This document shows positions 1 through 8,631 of a DNA stretch of 64,000 nt, in pieces. The first letter of the stretch is position 1. Each line of letters starts with the position of its first letter. The stretch comes from Ignavibacterium sp037440165. GTDB taxonomy: Bacteria > Bacteroidota > Ignavibacteria > Ignavibacteriales > Ignavibacteriaceae. Location: the NCBI RefSeq assembly GCF_037440165.1, contig NZ_JBBIUQ010000002.1:130957-194956 (forward strand), written 5' to 3'. The translations under genes and the position numbers were made by a program. The notes below the pieces were generated by a model, which saw only the letters and a program-made list of their open reading frames with translations, ran no database searches and had not been told where the DNA came from.

Positions 1-784
1 CTGCCTGAAGATACTCAGTAGCCATTATTAAAGCTTCTTCAGGATTGCAGTGATTTTTTCTCCATGGACGATATGCACCAACAGGCATAACTGCAAGATG
101 AATTTTATCATTAATAACATTTAGCTTATCTGTCATTGCAGTATCGCCGCCGAAAAAAATATTTTTATTTTTATACGAAATCAAATAAGCATTGTAACTT
201 CTTCCGTTCTCAAAATGTCCCTTGGAGCGATCTCTTTCCCAGGGATATCTCCAGCCAAAATGCTGAACTTCATATGCTTTAATATTAATATTATAAATAA
301 CTGTTTCTTCATTCCAATCTAACTCTTGTAATGATTTCCATTGCAAATCCTCAATTACATCCTTAGTGTTATAAGCAGTAATACAATCGATTTGAGCGGG
401 AAATTTATTAGTCAAATCAAGTAACGATTTATAATCCATATGATCCATGTGTGCATGTGAAAGAAGAACAATATTTGGCTTTGGAATTTCATCAATGCTC
501 AATGCAGGAAGTGTAAATCGGCTTGGTCCCCAAGTTAAACCAAGGAAATAAAGACCAACTCTTTCATAAAACACAGGGTCAGTTAGAATTTTTATTCCAT
601 AAAAATTAATAAGCACAGTTGAGTGGCCAATCCAGGCAATATTAATTTCATTTTCTTTCCATTCAGATGGATTTGGTTTATAGTTGTTTGATTTTGTTTC
701 AGATTTAGGTTGAAGATCATTGTTCCAAAAAATAAAACCGAGCAATGAATAAAGTGATGTTTTAAGAAATTCTTTTCTTTTCAT
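1..784 (-). CDS. MBL-fold metallohydrolase, UlaG/NAPE-PLD-like (3' end outside window)
   Basis: The reverse strand reads open from an ATG at 784 to the window edge, so the C-terminus is missing. The metallo-beta-lactamase zinc motif is visible as SHAHMDHMDY, preceded by the strand IAWIGHSTVLINFYG and a LTDPVF segment, which is typical of the UlaG/NAPE-PLD-like branch. A later FFGGDTAM segment supplies another metal ligand. The N-terminus (MKRKEFLKTSLYSLLGFIFW) is a hydrophobic segment after basic residues, so the protein is probably exported or membrane anchored; it lacks a true twin-arginine pair. Such enzymes hydrolyse phosphodiester or lactone bonds, but the substrate cannot be read from sequence. 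A second in-frame ATG at 790 would add two residues. Confidence 0.85.
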   Translation of the reverse strand, partial: MKRKEFLKTSLYSLLGFIFWNNDLQPKSETKSNNYKPNPSEWKENEINIAWIGHSTVLINFYGIKILTDPVFYERVGLYFLGLTWGPSRFTLPALSIDEIPKPNIVLLSHAHMDHMDYKSLLDLTNKFPAQIDCITAYNTKDVIEDLQWKSLQELDWNEETVIYNINIKAYEVQHFGWRYPWERDRSKGHFENGRSYNAYLISYKNKNIFFGGDTAMTDKLNVINDKIHLAVMPVGAYRPWRKNHCNPEEALIMATEYLQA

Positions 785-893
785 AATCATCTTTTAATTA
801 TATGAAATACAAACGGATATATACTCACTCAAATATTATAAGATTTTTTCAGTAATAAAACTTATTTTTTGGTATAAATTATTTGAGGTTATA

Positions 894-1166
894 ATGTTGG
901 ACATGATAATTCTATTGATTATTGCAGCAATAACAGGAAGCATCGGAAGAACACTTGTTGGTTTTAAGAAAGGTGGCTGCATAATTTCAATAGTAGTTGG
1001 GTTCATTGGTGCATATATAGGAACTATTCTCGCAAGAGAATTTAGCTTCCCGGATTTGTTTTCTTTTGAAGCCGGAGGAATCAAATATCCTATCATCTGG
1101 TCAATTGTCGGAGCTGCATTATTCACTGCAATCTTAACACTAATTGTTCCAAGGAGTAAAGATTAG
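894..1166 (+). CDS. GlsB/YeaQ/YmgE family stress membrane protein
   Basis: This 90-residue protein is nearly all hydrophobic, with three predicted membrane segments and a glycine-rich core (ITGSIGRTLVGFKKGG, then VGFIGAYIGTIL). That is the transglycosylase-associated/GlsB pattern, a family of small inner membrane proteins linked to general stress. It differs a little from the usual length of about 80 residues by a longer second loop. The start ATG at 894 has only weak ribosome-binding sequence. Its stop codon overlaps the GTG start of the MarR regulator by one base, so the two are probably translated as a coupled pair. The family assignment is firm; its biochemical role is not known. Confidence 0.85.
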   Translation: MLDMIILLIIAAITGSIGRTLVGFKKGGCIISIVVGFIGAYIGTILAREFSFPDLFSFEAGGIKYPIIWSIVGAALFTAILTLIVPRSKD

Positions 1167-1618
1167 TGGGAACAAAATTTCAGGGTTCGGTAGAAGAAAA
1201 AATTGTATTAGACTGTTTTATTAAATTATTCCGTGCCTCCGAGCTAATCAGAAATAAGTCAAGAAGAGTTATAAATGATACTGGTTTTTCGAATGGTCAG
1301 TTTTTTGTTCTCGATGCGCTTTATCATTTAGGAAGTATGTCGCAAAAAATCCTTTCTGAAAAGATAATGCGAACGGAAGGTAATCTGACGATGATAATTT
1401 CTAATCTTCTGAAAAGAAAACTTATTAGAAGAGTTAGAAGCAAGCAGGATGGAAGAGTTTATATTATTTCATTAACTGAAAAAGGGAAAACAGAATATGA
1501 AAAACTGTTTCCATATTTTCTGCATTCAGTAAAATCTGATTTTGATGTTTTATCTAAAGAAGAAAAAATTTTATTGCAAAATATTTGCAGAAAGTTAGGA
1601 GAAGTAAAAGCAGAGTAA
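1166..1618 (+). CDS. MarR family transcriptional regulator
   Basis: The 150-residue product has the winged helix-turn-helix layout of MarR proteins: a helical dimer arm at the N-terminus, then the recognition part around residues 55-95 (LGSMSQKILSEKIMRTEGNLTMIISNLLKRKLIRR) and the wing (RSKQDGRVYIISLTEKG), whose D-x-R is the family signature. I chose the GTG start at 1166 because AAGGAG lies at 1151-1156 with good spacing. The gene overlaps the stop of the GlsB-like gene by one base, so a shared transcript is likely, and the regulator may control its own operon. It faces lpxD tail to tail with only 22 bp between. The ligand is unknown. Confidence 0.9.
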   Translation: MGTKFQGSVEEKIVLDCFIKLFRASELIRNKSRRVINDTGFSNGQFFVLDALYHLGSMSQKILSEKIMRTEGNLTMIISNLLKRKLIRRVRSKQDGRVYIISLTEKGKTEYEKLFPYFLHSVKSDFDVLSKEEKILLQNICRKLGEVKAE

Positions 1619-1640
1619 TTTGTTTTGAATTAGCTGTAAG

Positions 1641-2690
1641 CTAAGAATCTAATGTTTTGGTTTGCTTTAGATTTTTTATTTCTTCTTCAAGCTTTTTAAT
1701 TTTTTCTGCGTAATCAGGAAGATTACGAATGTGAGCTTCGAGCTTTTGCGATGTTTTCAATTCTTTAGCTGGATATCCAAAATAATATCCTGGTTTTTTG
1801 ATTGATTTAGAAATTCCTGACTGAGCCATAAGAACAACATTATCTCCAATTTCAATATGTCCTACTATACCAACTTGTCCGGCAATAATTACATGATTTC
1901 CGATTTTAGTACTTCCTGAAATTCCTGTCTGTGAAGAGATAACTGTATCTTCACCAACAACTACATTGTGTGCAATTTGTACAAGGTTATCAACCTTAGT
2001 TCCGCGTTTTATTATTGTTGAACCCAAAGCAGCACGATCAATTGCAACATTCGCACCGAGTTCAACATCATCTTCAATAATCACATTTCCAATTTGTGGA
2101 ATTTTCTGGTAAACACCTTTTTCATCCGGATTAAAACCAAAGCCATCACTTCCGATAACTGTTCCGGAATGGATTATTACACGATTACCAATCTTGCATT
2201 TTTCTCTGATGCTGATGTTGGAAAAAATCAGGCAATCATTTCCAATTTCAACATCTTCATATAACACTGTGTTATGAAAGATTTTTGTATTATCACCGAT
2301 AACACATCCTTTTGAAACAACAACATTCTTTCCGAGCGCGACATTTTGTCCAAGCTTTGCTTCAGGATGAACAAATGCTGTATCATCAATTCCTGACAAA
2401 GGAAATTCCGGGGTAAAAAATTCCCTGAGTATTAAGAAGAAAGCTTTTTCAGGAAATTCAACTTCAATATAAGTTATATCAGATCTAGTCTTCTGAAGTT
2501 CTGGTTTGACTAATAATGCAGATGCTTTTGTTGTTTGTAGAAATTTTTCGTAAGCAGGCAAATATATGAATGATAAATCACCTGAAGATGCTTCATCTAT
2601 TTTAGCAAGAGAATGAATTAAAGTATATTCATCTCCGATTATTTTTCCGGAGACAAGCTCAGCAATTTGTTTTACAGAAAGATTTATCAT
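1641..2690 (-). CDS. lpxD: UDP-3-O-(3-hydroxyacyl)glucosamine N-acyltransferase
   Basis: LpxD adds the second hydroxyacyl chain, from acyl-ACP, to UDP-3-O-acylglucosamine in lipid A synthesis. The 349-residue length fits the family. An N-terminal uridine-binding domain (about residues 1-100) is followed by a long left-handed beta-helix made of hexapeptide repeats, with the diagnostic stretch IGSDGFGFNPDEKGVYQKIPQ and the catalytic histidine in VQIAHNVVVG. A coiled tail (EKIKKLEEEIKNLKQ) ends the protein. The ATG begins on the base after the TAA of the upstream ompH copy, so translation is coupled. The neighbours uppS, bamA and ompH make an envelope-biogenesis cluster. The presence of lpxD implies that the organism makes lipid A. 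Confidence 0.97.
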   Translation of the reverse strand: MINLSVKQIAELVSGKIIGDEYTLIHSLAKIDEASSGDLSFIYLPAYEKFLQTTKASALLVKPELQKTRSDITYIEVEFPEKAFFLILREFFTPEFPLSGIDDTAFVHPEAKLGQNVALGKNVVVSKGCVIGDNTKIFHNTVLYEDVEIGNDCLIFSNISIREKCKIGNRVIIHSGTVIGSDGFGFNPDEKGVYQKIPQIGNVIIEDDVELGANVAIDRAALGSTIIKRGTKVDNLVQIAHNVVVGEDTVISSQTGISGSTKIGNHVIIAGQVGIVGHIEIGDNVVLMAQSGISKSIKKPGYYFGYPAKELKTSQKLEAHIRNLPDYAEKIKKLEEEIKNLKQTKTLDS

Positions 2691-3197
2691 TTATATTTTT
2701 AGTTTAGCAAGCACCTTAGCTGTTATATCATATTTATCTTTAGCATAGAGAATCATAATATCTCCGCTTCTGTCAAAAACAAAATCAAGATCTTCTTCCT
2801 GAGCAACTTCTTTTATAGCGTTGAAAACTTTGTTCTGAACCGGCTTCATGAGCTCATCCTGTTTTTGAAAAAGTTCCCCGTTAGTTCCGAATTTTTTCTC
2901 ACGATACTCAGCAATCTGATTTTCAAGTTTAACAAGTTCTGATTCAGTTTCTGCTCTGGTTTGTTCAGACATAATCAATTTTCTTTTTTCATAGTCGTCA
3001 TATTTTACTTTCCACTCAGATTCAAGTCTGTTTAATTCAGCTTGCCATTCCTGAATTAAAGCATCCAATCGCTGCCTGGCATCCTGTACATCCGGAAGTT
3101 GATCCATAATTGCATTCGAATCAATATAACCAATTTTAAGCTGAGCGAAAGAAATTGTGGAAATCAGTAAGAGAGCAAATAAAATATACTTTTTCAT
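2691..3197 (-). CDS. OmpH/Skp family periplasmic chaperone, copy 1
   Basis: Skp-type chaperones hold unfolded outer membrane proteins in the periplasm. I place the start at the ATG at 3197, because MKKYILFALLLISTISFAQ is a clean signal peptide; an open frame running further upstream, to 3260, passes through a terminator hairpin and is unlikely to be translated. The mature protein begins LKIGYIDSNAIMDQLPDVQDA, then has a long charged coiled coil (about residues 45-120) and the closing FDRSGDIMILYA strand. It is a paralogue of the next gene upstream, with the same layout and end. It is followed directly by lpxD with no gap. A strong intrinsic terminator lies between the two paralogues. Confidence 0.92.
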   Translation of the reverse strand: MKKYILFALLLISTISFAQLKIGYIDSNAIMDQLPDVQDARQRLDALIQEWQAELNRLESEWKVKYDDYEKRKLIMSEQTRAETESELVKLENQIAEYREKKFGTNGELFQKQDELMKPVQNKVFNAIKEVAQEEDLDFVFDRSGDIMILYAKDKYDITAKVLAKLKI

Positions 3198-3239
3198 TTT
3201 TAATACCTGCAGATTTTTCTGAAGGAAAGTTACAATAAA

Positions 3240-3276
3240 ATAAAAAAGTTCTCCCGCCAAAAATTACGGGAGAACT
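3240..3276 (-). terminator. intrinsic terminator between the two ompH paralogues
   Basis: Bases 3247-3256 (AGTTCTCCCG) and 3267-3276 (CGGGAGAACT) form a perfect 10-bp stem with a 10-base loop. Read on the minus strand the stem is followed at once by a run of T (3246-3241). It lies inside an otherwise co-directional gene run, so it should reduce transcription from ompH copy 2 into ompH copy 1 and lpxD. Confidence 0.85.
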
Positions 3277-3288
3277 CTGATTAAAAAA

Positions 3289-3810
3289 TTAACTGCCTCT
3301 CTTAAGAGTATCCAATACCTTAAAAGTTATATCAAAAGCAGAATCAGCATAAAGCAGAAGAATATCACCGCTTTTATCAAACACGAATGACATTCCTTCT
3401 TCTTTTGCTACTTTCTGGATTGCATCATAAATCTTTTTCTTAACCGGGGCGAACAATTCTTCTTGTTTAGAATAAATTTCACCTGTTCCCTGCTGGAATT
3501 TTTGTTTTCTGAATTCCAGAATTTCTTGTTCCATTTTTACAATTCGCTGCTGAGCTTCAAGTTTTTTTTCATTGGGCATAGTTTCAGCTTGCTTCTGATA
3601 GTCCTGGATAGCTAATTGATATGCCTGAGTCATTGAATCAAGTTGTGCAGACCATTTGTTAGTAAGTGCATCAAGATCACCCTGAGCTTTAATTGCTTCA
3701 GAAAATTGAGTTAAAATAACTTCTGAATCAACATAGCCAATTTTTAAAGGAGCTTGTGCATAGATTGAAGTAGCAAAAAGAACTGCGATAATTAGAAAGT
3801 ACTTTTTCAC
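3289..3810 (-). CDS. OmpH/Skp family periplasmic chaperone, copy 2
   Basis: This 173-residue protein starts with a signal peptide (MKKYFLIIAVLFATSIYAQA) and continues KIGYVDSEVILTQFSEA, a long coiled coil rich in Q, K and E, and the closing segment FVFDKSGDILLLYAD, which is the OmpH/Skp layout. It lies 38 bases downstream of bamA, as skp does in many Gram-negative genomes, and presumably delivers outer membrane proteins to the Bam complex. It resembles the downstream copy throughout, so the pair arose by tandem duplication. Start and signal peptide agree well. Only the division of labour between the copies is unknown. Confidence 0.93.
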   Translation of the reverse strand: MKKYFLIIAVLFATSIYAQAPLKIGYVDSEVILTQFSEAIKAQGDLDALTNKWSAQLDSMTQAYQLAIQDYQKQAETMPNEKKLEAQQRIVKMEQEILEFRKQKFQQGTGEIYSKQEELFAPVKKKIYDAIQKVAKEEGMSFVFDKSGDILLLYADSAFDITFKVLDTLKRGS

Positions 3811-3848
3811 TTTTTAATCCTCTTTCTTTATGAGTTGTTAAACAATTA

Positions 3849-6350
3849 TTAAAATCCTTTTCCAAACTGAAAGTGGAAAAGCCAGGCAGGATCGTTGCCA
3901 CTAACAGCTTTTCTGTCAAAACCATAACCAAGATCAAAACCTATCAGACCAATTGGATTTATCAATAGTCTAGCACCAAATCCAACAGATCGTCGAAGGT
4001 CAAAAATATCTGTTTTCTCAAAACTTTCAAAAACATTGCCTGCTTCTGCAAAAGCAAGAATGTAAAGTGGAATCGGCTCAATTGAAACTGCTAATCTTAA
4101 TTCAGTTCCGAATTTTGCCATCACTCTTCCACCAACAACTTGTCCATTTACATTTTTCGGACCAACTGTTCTGTCATCATATCCTCTCAGAGATGTTGTT
4201 GCGATGATTAGTCCATTTCCACCCATATAATAGAATTCAAAAGGTTGAATCTTTGTTCCGCGAACAATTTCATCTATATAACCAAGATCCGCAATTGTAT
4301 ATAAAGTAATTCTGTTTGTATTAAAAAGTCTGCGGTACCATTCAGCAGTAAAACCAATTTTCAGATAATCAACATCACCGGGAAGTAAAGGACCACCAGA
4401 TAATTCAGCATCAAGTTGAACTGAAGAACCAATTGATGGAAATATTGGATTATCGATATCTTTTCTAGCTATAAGTCCGCCAACAGTATACTGATTAGTT
4501 TTTCCTTCAACATAAAAACCTTGTCCTTCAAGAACATTGTTGTACTGATATTTAACACGACCTTGAATATAGAAGAAATCATCTGGCCAGCGAAGTTTTC
4601 GGCCTACTCTTATTGTGGCGCCTGTTTGTCTCAGGTCATAAACATATTGCTGTCTGGTATCGAAAATTTCTGCGCCAACAGATGTCGGAGTATCAAACAG
4701 CCAGGGCTCGGTAAAACCAAGCGTAAAAGTTCTATATAAACTTCCAACACCAAACTGCCAGTTAAAACTTAGTACTTGTCCTCCACCAAGTGTAAAAGGT
4801 TCAGTAATGGAAAAGTTTGTTAAAGTAATTCCAATAGCTCCGCTAAAACCGAATGCACCACTGTAACCAACGGAAGCGTTTAAGTAGTCACTTGATTTTT
4901 CTTCAACACGGAAAGAGATATCAACTGTGCTGTCACTTGCTAACTTGGTTCCTATTCCTTCAGCACCATAGAGTTTTTCCACATTGAAGTACTGGAGGTT
5001 TGCAAGGTTCTGAATGCTTCTCAATAATAAAGCCCGATTGAAGTAATCGCCAGGAATTGTATAAAGTTCGCGTCTTATAACTTTTTCTTTTGTTTTATCG
5101 TTACCTTCGATATCAACTTTGTTTACTGTGAATTGATTTCTCTCTTCAATTCTTATTTCAATATCTACTGAGTCTTCAGCAACTTTTATTTCTTTTGGCT
5201 GGAGATTAAATGTAAGATATCCATTATCAAGATAAAGTGAAGATACATCCGTTTGTTTTTCATTGCCTCTTAAATTCTTTTCGAATTTATCTGCATCAAA
5301 AATATCTCCTTTGGCAATATCTAATCTTTCCGAAAGAATTTCGCCTGGATAAACTGTATTTCCAATCCAGATAATATTTCTAATTTTGTACTGAAGACCT
5401 TCATAAACTTCCATTCTGATAGTAAGGTCTTTTTTATTATTTGAATAAATCAGAGTATCAGAAACAATAGCAGCATCACGATAACCATTCTTTCTGTAGA
5501 ATTTAATTATTTCCTGTTTATCTTTTTTATAATTTTCAAAATCAAATTTTCCACTGCCCCAAAATTTCCACCATTTTGCTTCGTTAATTTCTTCCATTGC
5601 ATCTTTAAGATCATCTTCATCAAAAGCTTTATTTCCGACAAATTCAATTTTTCTTACGCGGACTTCCTCACCTTCATCAATAATAAATTTTATTATTACT
5701 CTGTCTTTAATTCTTGAAATAAGGTCCGAATATTTAGTGTCACCTCTGATATATCGGAATTCAAATTCATCTGAAAAATCTTTGTCATTTCTCCATCGTG
5801 TTATAATTTCTTCTTCTGTTGTATCTGCTGAAAGAAATGTGTAGAACTTGTTCTGAATGTTTGCACTAAGCAATCCTTCTTTCTCATATTCCTTAAGAAT
5901 TTTTTGTTTTAACTTGGCAATGTCTTGAGGTTTAATGACAGTGCCTCTTAAGAAAGTTACATTTTTTTCGAGATCACTGGTGCCTATTTCATCATTGCCC
6001 TCAAAAACAATTTTTTCAAACCTTGGGTATTCTTCAACTTTTATCTGAAGAAAAATTCCGTCGCCTATTTCTTTATCGACAATCAGTTGCACATCCTTAA
6101 AAATATTTAATGCCCAGAGATTTTTTATTGCGCTGATAGTTTTATCCCCTGGAACCTGTATTTCATCATTAACTTTGATACCACTTGCTGAAATTATAGC
6201 ATTTGCATCGGCGGTTTTGTTGCCTGCGACTGTAATACCAAGCACTTTATAAACTTTACTCTGTCCTTGTGCAAAAGCAATCTGAATAGAAAAGATAAAT
6301 GAAAGTAGTATGAAAAGATTAACTAATCTGAGAAGGGAGTTTTTCTGCAT
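3849..6350 (-). CDS. bamA: outer membrane protein assembly factor BamA
   Basis: BamA is the core of the machine that inserts beta-barrel proteins into the outer membrane. I choose the ATG at 6350, giving 833 residues, because it begins a good signal peptide (MQKNSLLRLVNLFILLSFIF, cleaved after AFAQ); an open frame runs further upstream but only inside uppS. Several POTRA domains follow (about residues 30-415; for example VRKIEFVGNKAFDEDDLKDA), then the 16-strand barrel. The barrel shows the conserved loop 6 region as GGRVMAKFGTEL and RGYDDRTVGP, and the closing strand ends FQFGKGF with a terminal aromatic residue. The gene overlaps the end of uppS by 32 bases and is followed by ompH, consistent with one envelope operon. 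Confidence 0.97.
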   Translation of the reverse strand: MQKNSLLRLVNLFILLSFIFSIQIAFAQGQSKVYKVLGITVAGNKTADANAIISASGIKVNDEIQVPGDKTISAIKNLWALNIFKDVQLIVDKEIGDGIFLQIKVEEYPRFEKIVFEGNDEIGTSDLEKNVTFLRGTVIKPQDIAKLKQKILKEYEKEGLLSANIQNKFYTFLSADTTEEEIITRWRNDKDFSDEFEFRYIRGDTKYSDLISRIKDRVIIKFIIDEGEEVRVRKIEFVGNKAFDEDDLKDAMEEINEAKWWKFWGSGKFDFENYKKDKQEIIKFYRKNGYRDAAIVSDTLIYSNNKKDLTIRMEVYEGLQYKIRNIIWIGNTVYPGEILSERLDIAKGDIFDADKFEKNLRGNEKQTDVSSLYLDNGYLTFNLQPKEIKVAEDSVDIEIRIEERNQFTVNKVDIEGNDKTKEKVIRRELYTIPGDYFNRALLLRSIQNLANLQYFNVEKLYGAEGIGTKLASDSTVDISFRVEEKSSDYLNASVGYSGAFGFSGAIGITLTNFSITEPFTLGGGQVLSFNWQFGVGSLYRTFTLGFTEPWLFDTPTSVGAEIFDTRQQYVYDLRQTGATIRVGRKLRWPDDFFYIQGRVKYQYNNVLEGQGFYVEGKTNQYTVGGLIARKDIDNPIFPSIGSSVQLDAELSGGPLLPGDVDYLKIGFTAEWYRRLFNTNRITLYTIADLGYIDEIVRGTKIQPFEFYYMGGNGLIIATTSLRGYDDRTVGPKNVNGQVVGGRVMAKFGTELRLAVSIEPIPLYILAFAEAGNVFESFEKTDIFDLRRSVGFGARLLINPIGLIGFDLGYGFDRKAVSGNDPAWLFHFQFGKGF

Positions 6351-7152
6351 TCGTAACGCCTTTTGAATTGACTTCTTTTTTAATTTGTTCACTAACTTTA
6401 CCAAATCTCCGTTCGCGCTTCTGAAATGCACGAATAGATTCATATAAATGATGCCTGTTAAAATCAGGCCAATAAATATCTGTGATAACAAATTCTGAAT
6501 ATGCAATTTGCCACAGTAGAAAATTACTTACTCTGAATTCCCCACTTGTTCGGATTACCAAATCTGGATCCGGTAAATCTTTAGTAGTTAAAAACTGCGA
6601 GAACAATTTTTCATTAATTTCTTCAGCTCTGATATCACCTTTTTCAACTGCTTTAGAAATTTTTTTAACCGCTTCAAGAATTTCCCACCTGCCGCTATAG
6701 CTTAAAGCCAGATTAAGAACCATCTTCTTGTTATTTTTAGTTCTTTCGATATCAGCTTTCAACTGTTTCTGTACTTCATAAGGAAGTGCATCAGTATCAC
6801 CGATGGTCGTAAGCTTTATATCATTCTCACAAAGTTCATCAACACGGTCCTTTAAGCTATTCAATAGTAATCGCATCAGAGTTGATACTTCATCTTTTGG
6901 GCGTTTCCAGTTTTCAGTTGAAAAGGTATAAAGTGTTAAATACTTTACTCCTATTTCAGCACAAGCTTCTACAATGTCTTTGACGGTATCAACACCTCTT
7001 TTGTGCCCTGCAACTCTTGGTAATCCTCTTTTCTTTGCCCATCTGCCATTTCCATCCATTATTATGGCGATGTGCTTTGGAATTTCACCAGACTTTTTTA
7101 ATTCATTCTGCAGCTTTTCATCAGAAACTGATTTTTTCTTACTCAATTTCAA
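6319..7152 (-). CDS. uppS: isoprenyl transferase (undecaprenyl diphosphate synthase)
   Basis: The enzyme condenses isopentenyl diphosphates onto farnesyl diphosphate with cis geometry to make the C55 lipid carrier for peptidoglycan and O-antigen. The 277-residue protein has the signature IAIIMDGNGRWAKKRG with the catalytic Asp at residue 33, then GHKRGVDTV, YTFSTENWKRP and the closing DLVIRTSGEFRVSNFLLWQ and RRFGK motifs. A 20-residue polar N-terminal extension and a short C-terminal tail are longer than usual. The tail overlaps the bamA start by 32 bases. It appears to be the first gene of the uppS-bamA-ompH run. Confidence 0.96.
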   Translation of the reverse strand: MKLSKKKSVSDEKLQNELKKSGEIPKHIAIIMDGNGRWAKKRGLPRVAGHKRGVDTVKDIVEACAEIGVKYLTLYTFSTENWKRPKDEVSTLMRLLLNSLKDRVDELCENDIKLTTIGDTDALPYEVQKQLKADIERTKNNKKMVLNLALSYSGRWEILEAVKKISKAVEKGDIRAEEINEKLFSQFLTTKDLPDPDLVIRTSGEFRVSNFLLWQIAYSEFVITDIYWPDFNRHHLYESIRAFQKRERRFGKVSEQIKKEVNSKGVTNAEKLPSQIS

Positions 7153-7266
7153 ATCCTATTAATGATTGAGCGTGTAAAGTTAAATTCAGAGTGTTAGAAA
7201 ATCAAGAAACTAATCGGTACTATTACTCAGCTCACTCAGGAATAAGTCTAATGATTTGCAAATCAA

Positions 7267-7698
7267 TCAGGAGAAGAGCACATTATTGTTTTTTCGGCGA
7301 AGACTTTGTTCAGGATTCTGATGGTCTATAATCTGAATTAAACGAATATTTTTCTTAACTTCATCTGGTAATGTGTTGAGCAAGCTTTTGGCAATTTTAT
7401 AATTTTTCAGAGAAACACCTATAAACAATGCTACACGCTTGCCATTAAATTTAGTTTGTCTTGTTGAAAGGTAAATTATTTTATTTTGTGTTTTATTTAA
7501 ATCAATAAAGTCTTCATCATTTAAAACTATTCCGATGGCAAAAGAATCATTATATCTGGCAATTACATCCACATCATAGATACCAACTTTATCTGGTTCG
7601 GGTAAATAAGTACCATATTTTCTTGAAACAGTCATGTAACCTCTTTTCCAGAAGTGTTCAATCAAAGCATCAACATCTTTTCTTTTATCGTAAGTCAT
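7267..7698 (-). CDS. unknown protein, third gene of the lexA operon
   Basis: I do not recognise this 143-residue protein. It is soluble and of mixed alpha/beta composition. A block GIYDVDVIARYNDSFAIGIVL followed by KIIYLSTRQTKFNGKRVALFIGVS has the hydrophobic spacing of the core strands of PD-(D/E)XK nuclease-like folds, but no convincing E-x-K or Q-x-K pair is present, so nuclease activity is only a guess. An AAAGGAG ribosome-binding site precedes the ATG at 7698. It lies 11 bases after the WYL-like gene and so should be transcribed from the lexA promoter. An induced DNA-damage role is a reasonable inference from position alone. Confidence 0.75.
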   Translation of the reverse strand: MTYDKRKDVDALIEHFWKRGYMTVSRKYGTYLPEPDKVGIYDVDVIARYNDSFAIGIVLNDEDFIDLNKTQNKIIYLSTRQTKFNGKRVALFIGVSLKNYKIAKSLLNTLPDEVKKNIRLIQIIDHQNPEQSLRRKNNNVLFS

Positions 7699-7709
7699 TT
7701 AATACTCCT

Positions 7710-7958
7710 TTAAGATGCCATTGGAATAATGGGAATGACAGGTGAGAATTTGTAATCATTAAAAACTTTGATGTTCGCCATTTTTCTGAAATCAAATTTC
7801 TTTACTTTGTTGGATGACGAAACTTTTGCATAAAGAACTTTATTTCCGTTTCTATCTGTACTTATATAATAAGGTTCAACAACCCATTCAAATAAGCCAT
7901 AATAAAACCTGACTTTAGATCTTGATTTTATAGCTTCGCGAAAAATTTCTGATTTCAT
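7710..7958 (-). CDS. mini-WYL-domain protein in the lexA operon
   Basis: The 82-residue protein consists almost only of a WYL-like core: IREAIKSRSKVRFYYGLFEWVVEPYYISTD, then LYAKV and a basic strand (KKFDFRKMANIKV). WYL domains normally sit in transcription regulators behind a helix-turn-helix and bind single-stranded nucleic acid; here neither an HTH nor the usual C-terminal WCX extension is present. It begins 14 bases after lexA, with AGGAG just ahead of its ATG. A role in sensing or handling ssDNA during the SOS response is inference from its domain and its position. The domain call is moderately sure because the W-Y-L triad itself is degenerate. Confidence 0.75.
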   Translation of the reverse strand: MKSEIFREAIKSRSKVRFYYGLFEWVVEPYYISTDRNGNKVLYAKVSSSNKVKKFDFRKMANIKVFNDYKFSPVIPIIPMAS

Positions 7959-7972
7959 TACTTACTCCTTTC

Positions 7973-8617
7973 TTAATTAAACCATCTTAATACACCAATG
8001 ACTTTTCCGATAAGAGAAAAATTGTTTCTCTCAGTAACAGTAATTGGTTCGTAGTTTTCATTTTGTGGAATCAGAAAAACTTTATTGTTTTTCTTTTCAT
8101 AATTCTTTACTGTAATTTCATCATCAACTCTTGCTACAACAATATCAGTTTGTGATACTTTTTCATTGGGATTTACGATTACCAAATCACCATCAAAAAT
8201 TCCAGCATTGATCATACTGTCGCCCGTAACTTTTAGAGCGAAACAGTCTTTATTATTTCTGAAAAAGTGCGAATCGATGGCAATAGTTCCTTGTAGATTC
8301 TCTTCTGATAAAATTGGTGAACCTGCAGCAACCCTTCCAACAACAGGAATTGAAATGACTTTAGTGTTGATAAAGGTATTATCTGATTCACCCGCCGATG
8401 ATAATTTATTTAGCGTAATTGCCCGACTTGCGAAACTTTCAATCTTCAGATATCCTTTTTTCTTTAGTGCATCCAGATGCCGTTTAACTCCGAAAGTAGA
8501 GGCCATGCCAAAGTTTGACGCAATTTCTCTGAGAGTTGGAGGAAATCCATTTTCAATAATAAACTTTTGAATAAAATCCAGAATTTCTTTCTGGCGGTCG
8601 GTTAATTTGTTTTTCAT
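7973..8617 (-). CDS. lexA: LexA repressor, SOS regulator
   Basis: LexA represses SOS genes and cleaves itself when RecA filaments form. The 214-residue product has the N-terminal winged helix (residues 1-65; LTDRQKEILDFIQKFI, then GFPPTLREIASNFGM) and the C-terminal S24 peptidase. The cleavage site is visible as Ala98-Gly99 in VVGRVAAGSP, the nucleophile is Ser134 in TGDSMINAGI, and the general base is Lys171 in DDEITVKNY. All active-site parts are present. It is the first gene of an operon with a mini-WYL protein and an unknown protein. Its promoter overlaps a repeated AGTGAACA motif, a plausible autoregulatory site. LexA is uncommon in the Bacteroidota proper, so its operator here is worth defining. 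Confidence 0.97.
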   Translation of the reverse strand: MKNKLTDRQKEILDFIQKFIIENGFPPTLREIASNFGMASTFGVKRHLDALKKKGYLKIESFASRAITLNKLSSAGESDNTFINTKVISIPVVGRVAAGSPILSEENLQGTIAIDSHFFRNNKDCFALKVTGDSMINAGIFDGDLVIVNPNEKVSQTDIVVARVDDEITVKNYEKKNNKVFLIPQNENYEPITVTERNNFSLIGKVIGVLRWFN

Positions 8618-8631
8618 ATTTATTGCTCATT

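Noticed and set aside
1..784. Twin-arginine signal on the MBL hydrolase
   Set aside because: The N-terminus is KRKEF with no arginine pair, so only a general hydrophobic export or anchor signal can be supported.
836..1126. A minus-strand frame opposite the GlsB-like gene
   Set aside because: It mirrors the plus-strand gene, whose family is recognised, and has no recognisable feature of its own.
1630..1644. A hairpin TTAGCT/AGCTAA between marR and lpxD as a terminator
   Set aside because: The stem has only six pairs and no T-run follows on either strand.
3198..3260. An N-terminal extension of ompH copy 1
   Set aside because: It reads through the terminator hairpin and would hide the signal peptide.
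6351..6506. An N-terminal extension of bamA by 52 residues
   Set aside because: It lies wholly inside uppS in another frame, and the signal peptide starts at the ATG at 6350.
7254..7265. The palindrome GATTTGCAAATC downstream of the lexA operon as an operator
   Set aside because: It lies between co-directional gene ends with no promoter nearby; a chance AT-rich palindrome is more likely.
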